Shown here one piece after another: positions 1-5,072 of a DNA stretch of 5,072 nt. The DNA is from Bacteroidota bacterium. Its GTDB lineage: Bacteria; Bacteroidota; Bacteroidia; UBA8524. The stretch spans positions 1 to 5,072 of the forward strand of contig DQHT01000044.1 in NCBI GenBank assembly GCA_003531115.1. The letters run 5' to 3'. Each line of letters starts with the position of its first letter. Position 1 is the stretch's first letter. Under the pieces are notes generated by a model. It made no database searches and was not told the origin of the DNA. It worked only from the letters and a program-made list of their open reading frames with translations. A program made the position numbers and the translations under genes.

Positions 1-84
1 CAAAAGTTATGGATATGATGGCTTTTAAGGACCTGACGAAGAATACGTAATTCAAAAAAACCCGTGTATATTGTAGGCCATTGA

Positions 85-2478
85 ATGGGTTATTCACCCG
101 AACCTGCACCGAATAATGAACCTATGACCAGGAACCCGGAACAAATTCAAGCGCTACTCGATAAGTTGGAGTTGCTATTGACCAAACAAAATGCCTTTTC
201 ACGGGAAATCAATGATCTGCGTACGGAAATCGAAAAAATAAAGGCGGAAGATCCTGATAATGCCGATGTCAATCTAAACCCTCAAACCCTGGAGCGTCAC
301 CCTGAGCAGGCAAACGACTTTTCAGAGTTTGCAGAATCTTCACGCCGTGTCGAAGGGCCAAAACCCCCTGCCCCCAGAAGCGAGACTTCACCCCCGATTT
401 CCCTCTCATCAAGGGGAAACCTGGAAAAATACATCGGCGAAAACCTCAGCAACAAGATCGGCATCATCATCACCATCCTCGGGGTAGCCATCGGTGCCAA
501 ATACGCTATTGATCATCAATTGATCAGTCCGCTGGCGCGTATCATTTCCGGCTATGTGTTTGGCCTCGGACTAATGGGTTTTGCCCTGAAGCTCAAAAAG
601 AACTATACCAATTTTAGTTCGGTGCTCTTGAGCGGATCCATGGCCATTTTGTATTTTATCACCTACCTGGCCTATACGCTCTACGGATTGATCCCCCAGG
701 TTCCGGCCTTTGTGATGATGCTTGTTTTTACCGTATTTACCGTTGCAGCGGCCATCAATTATAACCGGCAGGTGATCGCGCATATCGGACTGGTGGGTGC
801 CTATGCCATCCCCTATCTGCTTAGCGACGGGTCGGGTAAGGTGGTCATTTTGTTTAGCTACATGTCCATTATCAATGCGGGGATCCTGGTCATATCTTTT
901 AAAAAGTACTGGAAACCGCTTTATTATTCTTCTTTCGGAATTAGCTGGTTCATTTTTTTGGTCTGGTACCTGTTCAACTATCAAACCGACCTCCATTTTG
1001 TACAAGCACTGGTATTTCTATCCGTGTTTTTTGTCACCTTTTACGTGAGTTTCCTCTCCTATAAACTCCTCCATAAAGAGACCTTTAAAACCTCGAACAT
1101 CATCCTGCTGCTGGGCAATGCCTTTATTTTTTACGGTATCGGTTATGCCATTTTGGACCGACATGAAACGGGTGAACACCTTCTGGGACTATTTACCTTA
1201 TGGAATGCCCTGGTGCATTTTGTAGTGAGTTTTATCGTCTTTCGCCAAAAACTCGCCGACCGGAATCTGTTTTACCTACTCAGCGGATTGGTGGTGGTCT
1301 TTATTACCATGGCGGTTCCCATTCAACTGGATGGCAACTGGGTTACTTTGTTATGGACAGGTGAGGCTGCGCTCTTATATTGGATTGGCAAAACAAGGCA
1401 GGCTCCGGTTTATGAAAAACTTGCCTATCCTTTAATGATCCTGGCTTTTGGGAGCATGCTTCAGGATTGGCTGAGTGGGTATGAACACTATGTACCCGGA
1501 TTGGATAAAAGCTATATCACCCCCTTGTTCAATACACATTTCCTCAGCTCCCTTTTGTTTATTGGGGCATTCGGATTTATCGCCATGTTGGAGCGCAATA
1601 AAGAATATCCTTCAAGGTTCAGGGCAGACCAGGATATATCGAAGATCATTTCCTTTCTGATCCCGGTGATCTTTCTTTTTTCCATTTATATGGCCTTCCG
1701 TATGGAGATCGGGAATTACTGGTACCAGGTTTACAAAGATTCCGGGCAACGGCATCTTCTGGAAGATGTATTTCCGGGATATCATCTGAATGAGGACATA
1801 CTCAAATTTAAAACGATCTGGCTGATCAACTATTCTCTGTTTTTTGTTTCCCTGCTTGCATTTTTAAGTATGAGGAAGTTTAAGGAACAGGGACCTGCCG
1901 TGCTTATCCCGGTCTTATTGGCTTTTGGAATCGGGGTGTTTTTGATACAGGGTCTATATGTCCTGGGTGAATTGCGATCCAGTTATCTCGACCAATCAGC
2001 CACCCGCTTTCATGAGGCCGGTATATTCCATATAGGCATCCGCTATGTATCCCTTGGCTTTGTGGCCATGGCACTGGTGGCTGCTTCGAAATGGATAAAG
2101 CTGAGATCCTATAAAGAAGAACTTATCATTCCCTTTGACATTTTCCTGCATACTGTTCTGATCTGGCTGGCCAGCAATGAGCTCATACATTGGATGGATA
2201 TGGCAGGCATGCATGCGAATAAATTGGGATTGAGCATCCTCTGGGGTAGCTATTCGCTTCTGCTTATTTCGCTGGGTATATGGAAGCGGAAAATACATTT
2301 GCGCCTGGCAGCAATCTTTTTGTTTGCCGTTACGCTGATTAAATTGTTTTTCTACGATATTTCCCACCTCGATACCATAGCGAAAACGGTTGTGTTTGTG
2401 TCCCTGGGAATTTTATTGCTGGTCATTTCGTTTTTGTATAACAAGTATAAAAATAGCATTGGTGGTGATGAAGCTTAG
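85..2478 (+). CDS. DUF2339 family polytopic membrane protein
   Basis: A 797-residue inner-membrane protein whose molecular function is not established. Residues 16-53 are charged and heptad-like (probable coiled coil), and residues 54-112 form a Pro/Ser/Asp-rich linker. From about residue 124 there are roughly 20-22 hydrophobic segments (for example 124-143, 148-168, 178-200, 206-224, 252-271, 279-298, 305-325, 337-356, 366-386, 577-597, 604-626, 647-667, 714-732, 737-756, 765-784). Family-like wording includes EKYIGENLSNKIGI (114-127), KYAIDHQLISP (139-149), LLSGSMAILYF (181-191), IGLVGAYAIPYLLSDGSG (234-251) and the C-terminal LIKLFFYDISHLDTI (751-765). I recognise these as DUF2339 (PF10101) from memory. 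The length is normal for the family and no frame break is visible. The start at 85 has only a weak AGG upstream; an ATG at 124 (residue 14) would keep the coiled coil and is a real alternative. A 162-nt gap follows, so it is probably not tightly co-transcribed with the next gene. Confidence 0.9.
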   Translation: MGYSPEPAPNNEPMTRNPEQIQALLDKLELLLTKQNAFSREINDLRTEIEKIKAEDPDNADVNLNPQTLERHPEQANDFSEFAESSRRVEGPKPPAPRSETSPPISLSSRGNLEKYIGENLSNKIGIIITILGVAIGAKYAIDHQLISPLARIISGYVFGLGLMGFALKLKKNYTNFSSVLLSGSMAILYFITYLAYTLYGLIPQVPAFVMMLVFTVFTVAAAINYNRQVIAHIGLVGAYAIPYLLSDGSGKVVILFSYMSIINAGILVISFKKYWKPLYYSSFGISWFIFLVWYLFNYQTDLHFVQALVFLSVFFVTFYVSFLSYKLLHKETFKTSNIILLLGNAFIFYGIGYAILDRHETGEHLLGLFTLWNALVHFVVSFIVFRQKLADRNLFYLLSGLVVVFITMAVPIQLDGNWVTLLWTGEAALLYWIGKTRQAPVYEKLAYPLMILAFGSMLQDWLSGYEHYVPGLDKSYITPLFNTHFLSSLLFIGAFGFIAMLERNKEYPSRFRADQDISKIISFLIPVIFLFSIYMAFRMEIGNYWYQVYKDSGQRHLLEDVFPGYHLNEDILKFKTIWLINYSLFFVSLLAFLSMRKFKEQGPAVLIPVLLAFGIGVFLIQGLYVLGELRSSYLDQSATRFHEAGIFHIGIRYVSLGFVAMALVAASKWIKLRSYKEELIIPFDIFLHTVLIWLASNELIHWMDMAGMHANKLGLSILWGSYSLLLISLGIWKRKIHLRLAAIFLFAVTLIKLFFYDISHLDTIAKTVVFVSLGILLLVISFLYNKYKNSIGGDEA

Positions 2479-2494
2479 TAGAAGGTGCACGCGG

Positions 2495-2559
2495 CAGGGT
2501 ACAGGAGGCAGGCTGAAAGGTGCTTCAGTTGTATGTCAGTGCCTGAACCCTGGACCCTG
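2495..2559. repeat. imperfect inverted repeat with inner hairpin, intergenic
   Basis: CAGGGTACAGG at 2495-2505 pairs with CCTGGACCCTG at 2549-2559 in 10 of 11 positions. Inside it, CTGAA (2513-2517) pairs with TTCAG (2524-2528) around a 6-nt loop. It lies 16 nt after the stop codon of the DUF2339 gene, so the transcript could fold at its 3' end. There is no T-run after the outer stem, so it is not a classical intrinsic terminator. It may be a 3'-end structure or a decayed dispersed repeat. The pairing is seen directly; any role is inference. Confidence 0.4.
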
Positions 2560-2575
2560 AACCCAGAACCCCCGA
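2541..2575. repeat. degenerate 7-bp tandem repeat (CCCTGAA-like), five units
   Basis: Five consecutive heptamers read GCCTGAA, CCCTGGA, CCCTGAA, CCCAGAA and CCCCCGA. The second to fourth units each differ from CCCTGAA by at most one base, and the outer two have decayed further. The array sits between the DUF2339 gene and the EF-hand lipoprotein gene, outside any plausible coding frame, and its 5' part supplies one arm of the inverted repeat described for this gap. It could be a remnant of an intergenic repeat family; its function is unknown. Confidence 0.6.
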
Positions 2576-2613
2576 CTTCCGGTTATAAACAAATCATTGA
2601 ATTAAAAAATTAC

Positions 2614-2621
2614 TAAATTTA
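2614..2621 (+). promoter_or_regulatory. possible Bacteroidota -7 element for the EF-hand lipoprotein gene
   Basis: TAAATTTA matches TAnnTTTG at all positions but the last. It ends 19 nt before the ATG at 2641, inside an AT-rich stretch (2581-2632) that contrasts with the GC-rich repeat region upstream. The only nearby TTG (2597-2599) is 14 nt upstream of the box, shorter than the usual -33/-7 spacing. This is a weak call, supported mainly by position. Confidence 0.3.
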
Positions 2622-2640
2622 GAACCTTAATATCAGTACG

Positions 2641-3429
2641 ATGAACCTCAAACCCTTCCATGCCCTGATTGCCATCTCATTGCTTATTGGTGTCGCCTCC
2701 TGCTCAGATTCTAAATTAGATCAAAAAGGATTTCCTGTTTCTTCGGATGTGAATGATGATGACGAAGTTTCAGAAGACGGACTGGCGAAAGACTCGCTCA
2801 AATTTGACACAAAACCCAGCGAGGTGATGTTGACCGGCTATGGGCATATTCGTTTGCTCAGTATCTATAAAGTCAATAAAAGTAAGAGGGGGATCCCTTT
2901 TATTGGTTCGAACAATTCGTATTCCGGCTACTACAACGATGATATTGGCGATGGCAACCATTGGCATGGACACTATCTGCCGGGATTGGAGACCGCCTAT
3001 GGATACAATATGGTCAATGTTTCTCATTATGATATCCAAAAAGATCTGCAGACCCGTTTTTTTGAAAAGCCTGTTTTGATCCGAACCCTCTATTATCCAT
3101 CAGAGATTCAGGATACGTTGTACAAACAACCGGTCCAGCGCAATTATTTTATGGTTTCGGTTTATGATGAAGACAGCAACAAAGACGGTTTCATCAACCT
3201 CGGCGACCTGAGGCGCTTTTATCTGTTCGATCTGGAAGGAAAAAAACAAAAGGCCATCCTTCCCACAGATTATTCAGTACAAAAATCAGAATACGACGCC
3301 ATCAACGACCTCATGTATGTATTTGCCCAGCTTGACATGAATAAAAACGGACAGATCGATGAGGGGGAAGAGACGCATGTCTTTTGGGTGGACTTAAAAA
3401 ATCCGGATCGGGTGGGAAGAATGTATTAA
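2641..3429 (+). CDS. lipoprotein with two EF-hand-like calcium loops, function unknown
   Basis: A 262-residue protein with a type II signal peptide: short basic n-region, hydrophobic core and a VASC lipobox, giving acylation at Cys21. The ATG at 2641 fits this signal peptide exactly. After the cysteine comes an acidic linker (residues 36-51, Asp/Glu-rich). Two EF-hand-type loops lie in the C-terminal half: residues 178-189 (D178, N180, D182, G183, I185, and D189 at position 12) and residues 232-243 (D232, N234, N236, G237, I239, and E243 at position 12). The second is fully canonical; the first has Asp in place of the usual Glu at position 12. A His/Trp cluster HWHGH occupies 107-111. The two loops are about 54 residues apart with strand-like sequence between them, so they may be isolated calcium loops in a beta-rich fold, not a compact EF-hand pair. 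I do not recognise the wider family. It probably sits in the outer membrane or faces the periplasm. The gene is flanked by repeat-bearing gaps and is probably transcribed alone. Confidence 0.85.
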   Translation: MNLKPFHALIAISLLIGVASCSDSKLDQKGFPVSSDVNDDDEVSEDGLAKDSLKFDTKPSEVMLTGYGHIRLLSIYKVNKSKRGIPFIGSNNSYSGYYNDDIGDGNHWHGHYLPGLETAYGYNMVNVSHYDIQKDLQTRFFEKPVLIRTLYYPSEIQDTLYKQPVQRNYFMVSVYDEDSNKDGFINLGDLRRFYLFDLEGKKQKAILPTDYSVQKSEYDAINDLMYVFAQLDMNKNGQIDEGEETHVFWVDLKNPDRVGRMY

Positions 3430-3432
3430 GCT

Positions 3433-3500
3433 AAGAAAGGAGGAAGCAGGCCGGTAAGGAGGTATGGAAGTAGGGAGGATAAAAAGCGGAAAACTGAAAG
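3433..3500 (+). repeat. purine-rich degenerate tract after the lipoprotein gene
   Basis: Of 68 bases, 57 are purines on this strand. Loosely repeated octamer-like words such as GGAAGCAG, GGAGGTAT, GGAAGTAG and GGAGGAT give a decayed-repeat appearance. It starts directly after the stop codon and has no open frame of interest. The first part of the gap after the DUF2339 gene holds a similar word (AGGAGGCAGG at 2503-2512), so the two gaps may carry relics of one dispersed family. The remainder of this gap (3501-3596) is AT-rich with only short direct repeats, such as CTAAACC at 3515-3521 and 3527-3533. Confidence 0.4.
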
Positions 3501-3596
3501 CTTGGTACTAACTACTAAACCAATTTCTAAACCTCTATTCCTTAGGATGTAACGCCCTCTTAGTTAAAGAAATACCAAATACTCCTTATTATCTGG

Positions 3597-3604
3597 TAAC
3601 TTTG
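3597..3604 (+). promoter_or_regulatory. Bacteroidota -7 element (TAACTTTG) for the AraC-type regulator gene
   Basis: TAACTTTG is an exact match to the TAnnTTTG -7 consensus of Bacteroidota primary sigma factor promoters. It lies 63 nt upstream of the ATG at 3668, which would give a 5' untranslated leader of roughly 55-60 nt. No TTG/TTTG -33 element is present at the usual 17-23 nt upstream (3574-3580 region), so the promoter may be weak or activator-dependent. The box overlaps a possible TTG start at 3602, which argues against that start. Confidence 0.55.
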
Positions 3605-3667
3605 TATGGAACGGCAGGAAAACAGTCTGCTCGAATCGCTTCCCTAATCTTCCCAAATACACGGAAC

Positions 3668-4228
3668 ATGGTACTGTATATCAAATACATGGTGAGTTTG
3701 CGTTGTAAGATGGTTGTGAAGGATGAACTACAAAGGCTTGGACTCACTTATGTACTGGTCGATCTCGGAAAAATCGAGATTCTGGAAGACATTACCGAAA
3801 AACAGCGCGAGTTATTAAAGAGAAATTTGTTGCATTCCGGTCTGGAATTGCTCGACGATAAACGGGCCATATTGATCGAACGTATCAAAAATGCCATTGT
3901 TGAAATGATCCATTACCAGGATGAGATTCCCAAGATTAATTTTTCAGATTACCTAAGCGAAAAACTGGGCCATGACTATACCTATCTGGCCAATATTTTC
4001 TCGGAGGTAAAGGGCATCACCATTCAACAATATATCATCACGCACAAAATTGAAAAGGTTAAAGAGTTGTTATTGTATGATGAACTTAATTTAAGTGAAA
4101 TTGCTGATAAACTTCATTATAGCAGCAGCGCCCATCTCTCCAATCAATTCAAAAAGATAACCGGTCTCACCCCCTCTTACTTCAAGCAATTAAAGCACAA
4201 ACGCATGGGAAACCTAGAGAACATGTGA
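3668..4228 (+). CDS. AraC-type helix-turn-helix transcriptional regulator
   Basis: A 186-residue predicted DNA-binding regulator. The C-terminal half (about residues 90-178) is an AraC/XylS-type double helix-turn-helix. The first HTH is around NFSDYLSEKLGHDYTYLANIFSEVKG (91-116). The second carries the conserved pattern LSEIADKLHYSSSAHLSNQFKKITGLTPSYFK (142-173), with the I-A-x-x-L-x-[YF]-S core and the G-x-[TS]-P-x-x-[FY] ending. The N-terminal 85 residues begin LYIKYMVSLRCKMVVKDELQRLGL, a short strand, loop and helix order like an HMA/ferredoxin fold. There is no cupin sugar-binding domain of classical AraC. The frame is open from a TTG at 3602, but I chose the ATG at 3668 because the conserved domain starts there and the TTG lies inside a promoter box. 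The effector is unknown. The next gene starts 86 nt downstream, and the gap holds repeats suited to an AraC-type operator. Confidence 0.88.
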   Translation: MVLYIKYMVSLRCKMVVKDELQRLGLTYVLVDLGKIEILEDITEKQRELLKRNLLHSGLELLDDKRAILIERIKNAIVEMIHYQDEIPKINFSDYLSEKLGHDYTYLANIFSEVKGITIQQYIITHKIEKVKELLLYDELNLSEIADKLHYSSSAHLSNQFKKITGLTPSYFKQLKHKRMGNLENM

Positions 4229-4229
4229 A

Positions 4230-4258
4230 TTGTGTAAGTTAAAATTCTTTTTGTGTAA
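4230..4258 (+). promoter_or_regulatory. candidate AraC-type operator: direct repeats 21 bp apart
   Basis: TTGTGTAA occurs at 4230-4237 and again at 4251-4258, start to start 21 bp, so both copies face the same side of the helix. With following bases they read TTGTGTAAGT and TTGTGTAACT. A third copy, GTGTAAGT, is present in reverse orientation as ACTTACAC at 4303-4310, just before the next start codon. Two direct half-sites about two helical turns apart are the classic arrangement bound by AraC-family proteins, and a gene for one ends 2 nt upstream. The direct pair would lie just upstream of the -33 region of the possible promoter at 4281-4288. The repeats are seen directly; the binding protein is inferred. 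Confidence 0.4.
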
Positions 4259-4280
4259 CTGTATTCATTACTGGACATAT

Positions 4281-4288
4281 GACCTTTG
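4281..4288 (+). promoter_or_regulatory. possible -7 element for the Ig-like lipoprotein gene
   Basis: GACCTTTG matches TAnnTTTG except for its first base. It ends 26 nt before the ATG at 4315. No good -33 element is seen at normal spacing; TTTTG at 4249-4253 is too far upstream. A degenerate core promoter would fit dependence on an activator bound at the 4230-4258 repeats, but this is a weak match in AT-rich DNA. Confidence 0.25.
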
Positions 4289-4314
4289 TTCCGTAATAAT
4301 TTACTTACACGAAA

Positions 4315-5072
4315 ATGGGATGCAAATCAATTTCACCAGTTATTAAGGATACCAATCTGCCGAGGCAGAAGCCGTATTCTAAATTTTTTAAACTTACCCT
4401 ACTCCTCGCCTTTTTGCCCATCTTTTTGTGGCAATGTAAGAAAGACGACTTCAAAGACGAAACCAAAGCGCTTTGTCCTGTTGTTCTTTCTACCGATCCA
4501 ACTAACGGCGAAACCAATGTAGTAGTTAACAAACAGATCTCCGCTACTTTTAATGTAATAATGGATTCAACAACCATTAATGCTTCAACATTCGAAGTGA
4601 TGCAGGGAGCCGACCAGGTATTTGGAACCGTGACGTATTCTGGCTATACCGCCTATTTTACGCCCAGCTTAAACCTGAAAGGCAATACTGTTTATTCAGC
4701 GCGAATCACCACAGGCGCTCATGACCCGGCAGAAAATGCGCTGGAAGAAGATTATAACTGGACCTTTACGACCGGCATTGTTGCCGATACGACCCGTCCT
4801 ATCGTGATCCTTACCGATCCTTTTAACGGAGAAAACAATGTGGCACTGAACAAGGTGATCACGGCGACTTTCAACGAAGCCATGAACGCAACCAGCCTCA
4901 ATGGCGCAACGTTCCTGCTGAAACAAGGTACCACCTCCATTACAGGAGCGGTGACCTACAGCAATTTGGTAGCCTCCTTTGATCCGACTGTAGACCTTAA
5001 CCCGGGAACGGTTTATTCCTGCGTCAGTTGCGCCTGTGGTAATGGTACAGGAATAAACCGTTCCCGGGTTAA
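4315..5072 (+). CDS. lipoprotein with tandem bacterial Ig-like (Big_5/SbsA-type) domains, 3' partial
   Basis: The frame is open from ATG 4315, the first start after an in-frame stop at 4297-4299, to the window edge (252 codons). A basic region and hydrophobic core (FFKLTLLLAFLPIFLWQ, residues 24-40) lead to Cys41, followed by KKDDFKDE, which resembles the lysine/acidic surface-export signal of Bacteroidota lipoproteins. The lipobox (LWQC) is not canonical and the n-region of about 23 residues is unusually long. Two Ig-like repeats follow, about 54-155 and 161 onward, in register at 107 residues: VLSTDPTNGETNVVVNKQISATF against ILTDPFNGENNVALNKVITATF, and VYSARITTGAHD against VYSC. In Bacteroidota such Big_5 repeats often precede adhesin, polysaccharide-binding or DUF3494 ice-binding-like domains; which applies here cannot be seen. 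It is probably a cell-surface protein. Residues after about 235 (base 5021) are likely false because of the terminal inverted repeat. The AraC-type regulator gene directly upstream may control it. Confidence 0.82.
   Translation, partial: MGCKSISPVIKDTNLPRQKPYSKFFKLTLLLAFLPIFLWQCKKDDFKDETKALCPVVLSTDPTNGETNVVVNKQISATFNVIMDSTTINASTFEVMQGADQVFGTVTYSGYTAYFTPSLNLKGNTVYSARITTGAHDPAENALEEDYNWTFTTGIVADTTRPIVILTDPFNGENNVALNKVITATFNEAMNATSLNGATFLLKQGTTSITGAVTYSNLVASFDPTVDLNPGTVYSCVSCACGNGTGINRSRV
4356..4369. repeat. short palindrome inside the lipoprotein signal region
   Basis: TCTGCC at 4356-4361 and GGCAGA at 4364-4369 are perfect inverted arms around a 2-base centre. The element falls in codons 14-19 of the Ig-like lipoprotein gene, within its unusually long n-region. 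It may be chance, a dispersed short palindromic repeat, or an mRNA hairpin near the start codon. Confidence 0.35.
4997..5072. repeat. perfect 25-bp terminal inverted repeat, probable fold-back assembly chimera
   Basis: Bases 4997-5021 and 5048-5072 are exact reverse complements over 25 bp, separated by 26 bases, and the right arm runs to the last base of the window. The reverse complement of the 26-base spacer, read in frame after the left arm, encodes TITTGATD, matching RITTGAHD at the same place in the first Ig-like domain. The strand as given encodes the Cys-rich, unrelated VSCACGNG instead. Thus bases from about 5022 onward look like the reverse strand of the gene's true continuation, joined at a switch point. 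A genuine hairpin or invertible segment is possible but less likely. Confidence 0.85.

Noticed and set aside
3..50. Open frame KVMDMMAFKDLTKNT ending in TAA at 48-50, possible 3' end of an upstream + strand gene
   Set aside because: Only 15 codons are visible and they carry no recognisable motif; two of three forward frames also end here, so it cannot be told from intergenic DNA.
67..73. TATATTG as a -7 box for the DUF2339 gene
   Set aside because: It lacks one T of TAnnTTTG and has no -33 partner; too weak in an AT-rich leader to list.
571..1005. 144-codon open frame on the minus strand
   Set aside because: Lies wholly within the well-supported DUF2339 gene; the translation is low-complexity and charged with no family resemblance, typical of an antisense shadow.
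1996..2367. 123-codon minus-strand open frame
   Set aside because: Antisense to conserved DUF2339 membrane segments, no domain or promoter.
3602..3667. TTG start giving a 208-residue AraC-type protein
   Set aside because: The TTG lies inside a -7 promoter box and the added residues precede the conserved domain start at the ATG 3668.
4237..4260. AGTTA/TAACT hairpin with an internal T-run as terminator of the regulator gene
   Set aside because: A 5-bp AT-rich stem with a 14-nt loop that holds the T-run inside is not a credible terminator; the direct-repeat reading explains the same bases better.
4305..4577. Minus-strand open frames opposite the Ig-like gene (also 4696-4940)
   Set aside because: Their repeated wording (SPL-GSV at both places) simply mirrors the tandem Ig-like repeats on the + strand.
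4997..5072. The terminal inverted repeat as an intrinsic terminator or phase-variable invertible element
   Set aside because: It falls inside a coding domain, has no T-run, ends exactly at the window edge, and the spacer's opposite strand continues the gene; an artefact is simpler, though the data here cannot exclude inversion.
1..5072. CRISPR array, tRNA/rRNA, insertion sequence or toxin-antitoxin pair
   Set aside because: No spaced direct repeats of CRISPR size, no cloverleaf or rRNA-like sequence, no transposase motifs and no small paired genes were seen on either strand.

Overview
The window looks like a piece of a Bacteroidota genome, most likely marine Flavobacteriia. The evidence is: a DUF2339-type polytopic membrane protein with typical flavobacterial wording; two SPII lipoproteins, one with an acidic/lysine stretch straight after the lipid cysteine (CKKDD, resembling the Bacteroidota surface-export signal); a short AraC-type regulator of a kind common in this phylum; no strong Shine-Dalgarno sequences; and a good TAnnTTTG -7 promoter element. 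This is pattern recognition without a database search.

Layout: all four genes are on the + strand, and each gap is long enough for separate promoters. (1) 85-2478, a DUF2339 membrane protein with about 20 or more membrane spans and a cytosolic-looking coiled-coil N-terminus. (2) 2479-2640, an intergenic region with a degenerate 7-bp tandem repeat and an imperfect inverted repeat. (3) 2641-3429, a lipoprotein of unknown function with two EF-hand-like calcium loops. (4) 3430-3667, an intergenic region that starts as an 84% purine tract and ends with a -7 box at 3597-3604. (5) 3668-4228, a 186-residue AraC-type regulator with an N-terminal domain that may be HMA/ferredoxin-like. (6) 4229-4314, an intergenic region with three copies of GTGTAA(G/C)T, two of them direct repeats exactly 21 bp apart. 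(7) 4315 to the window end, a lipoprotein with tandem bacterial Ig-like (Big_5/SbsA type) domains, incomplete at its 3' end.

The last 76 bases need care. A perfect 25-bp inverted repeat (4997-5021 and 5048-5072) flanks 26 bases whose reverse complement, not the given strand, continues the Ig-like domain in frame. The simplest reading is a fold-back chimera at a contig end, so the translation after about 5021 should not be trusted.

The most interesting biological hypothesis is local: the AraC-type regulator may act on the Ig-like surface lipoprotein just downstream through the 21-bp-spaced repeats. The DUF2339 protein and the EF-hand lipoprotein share no visible pathway with that pair. I see no mobile element, CRISPR array, RNA gene or clear novel multi-gene system here.
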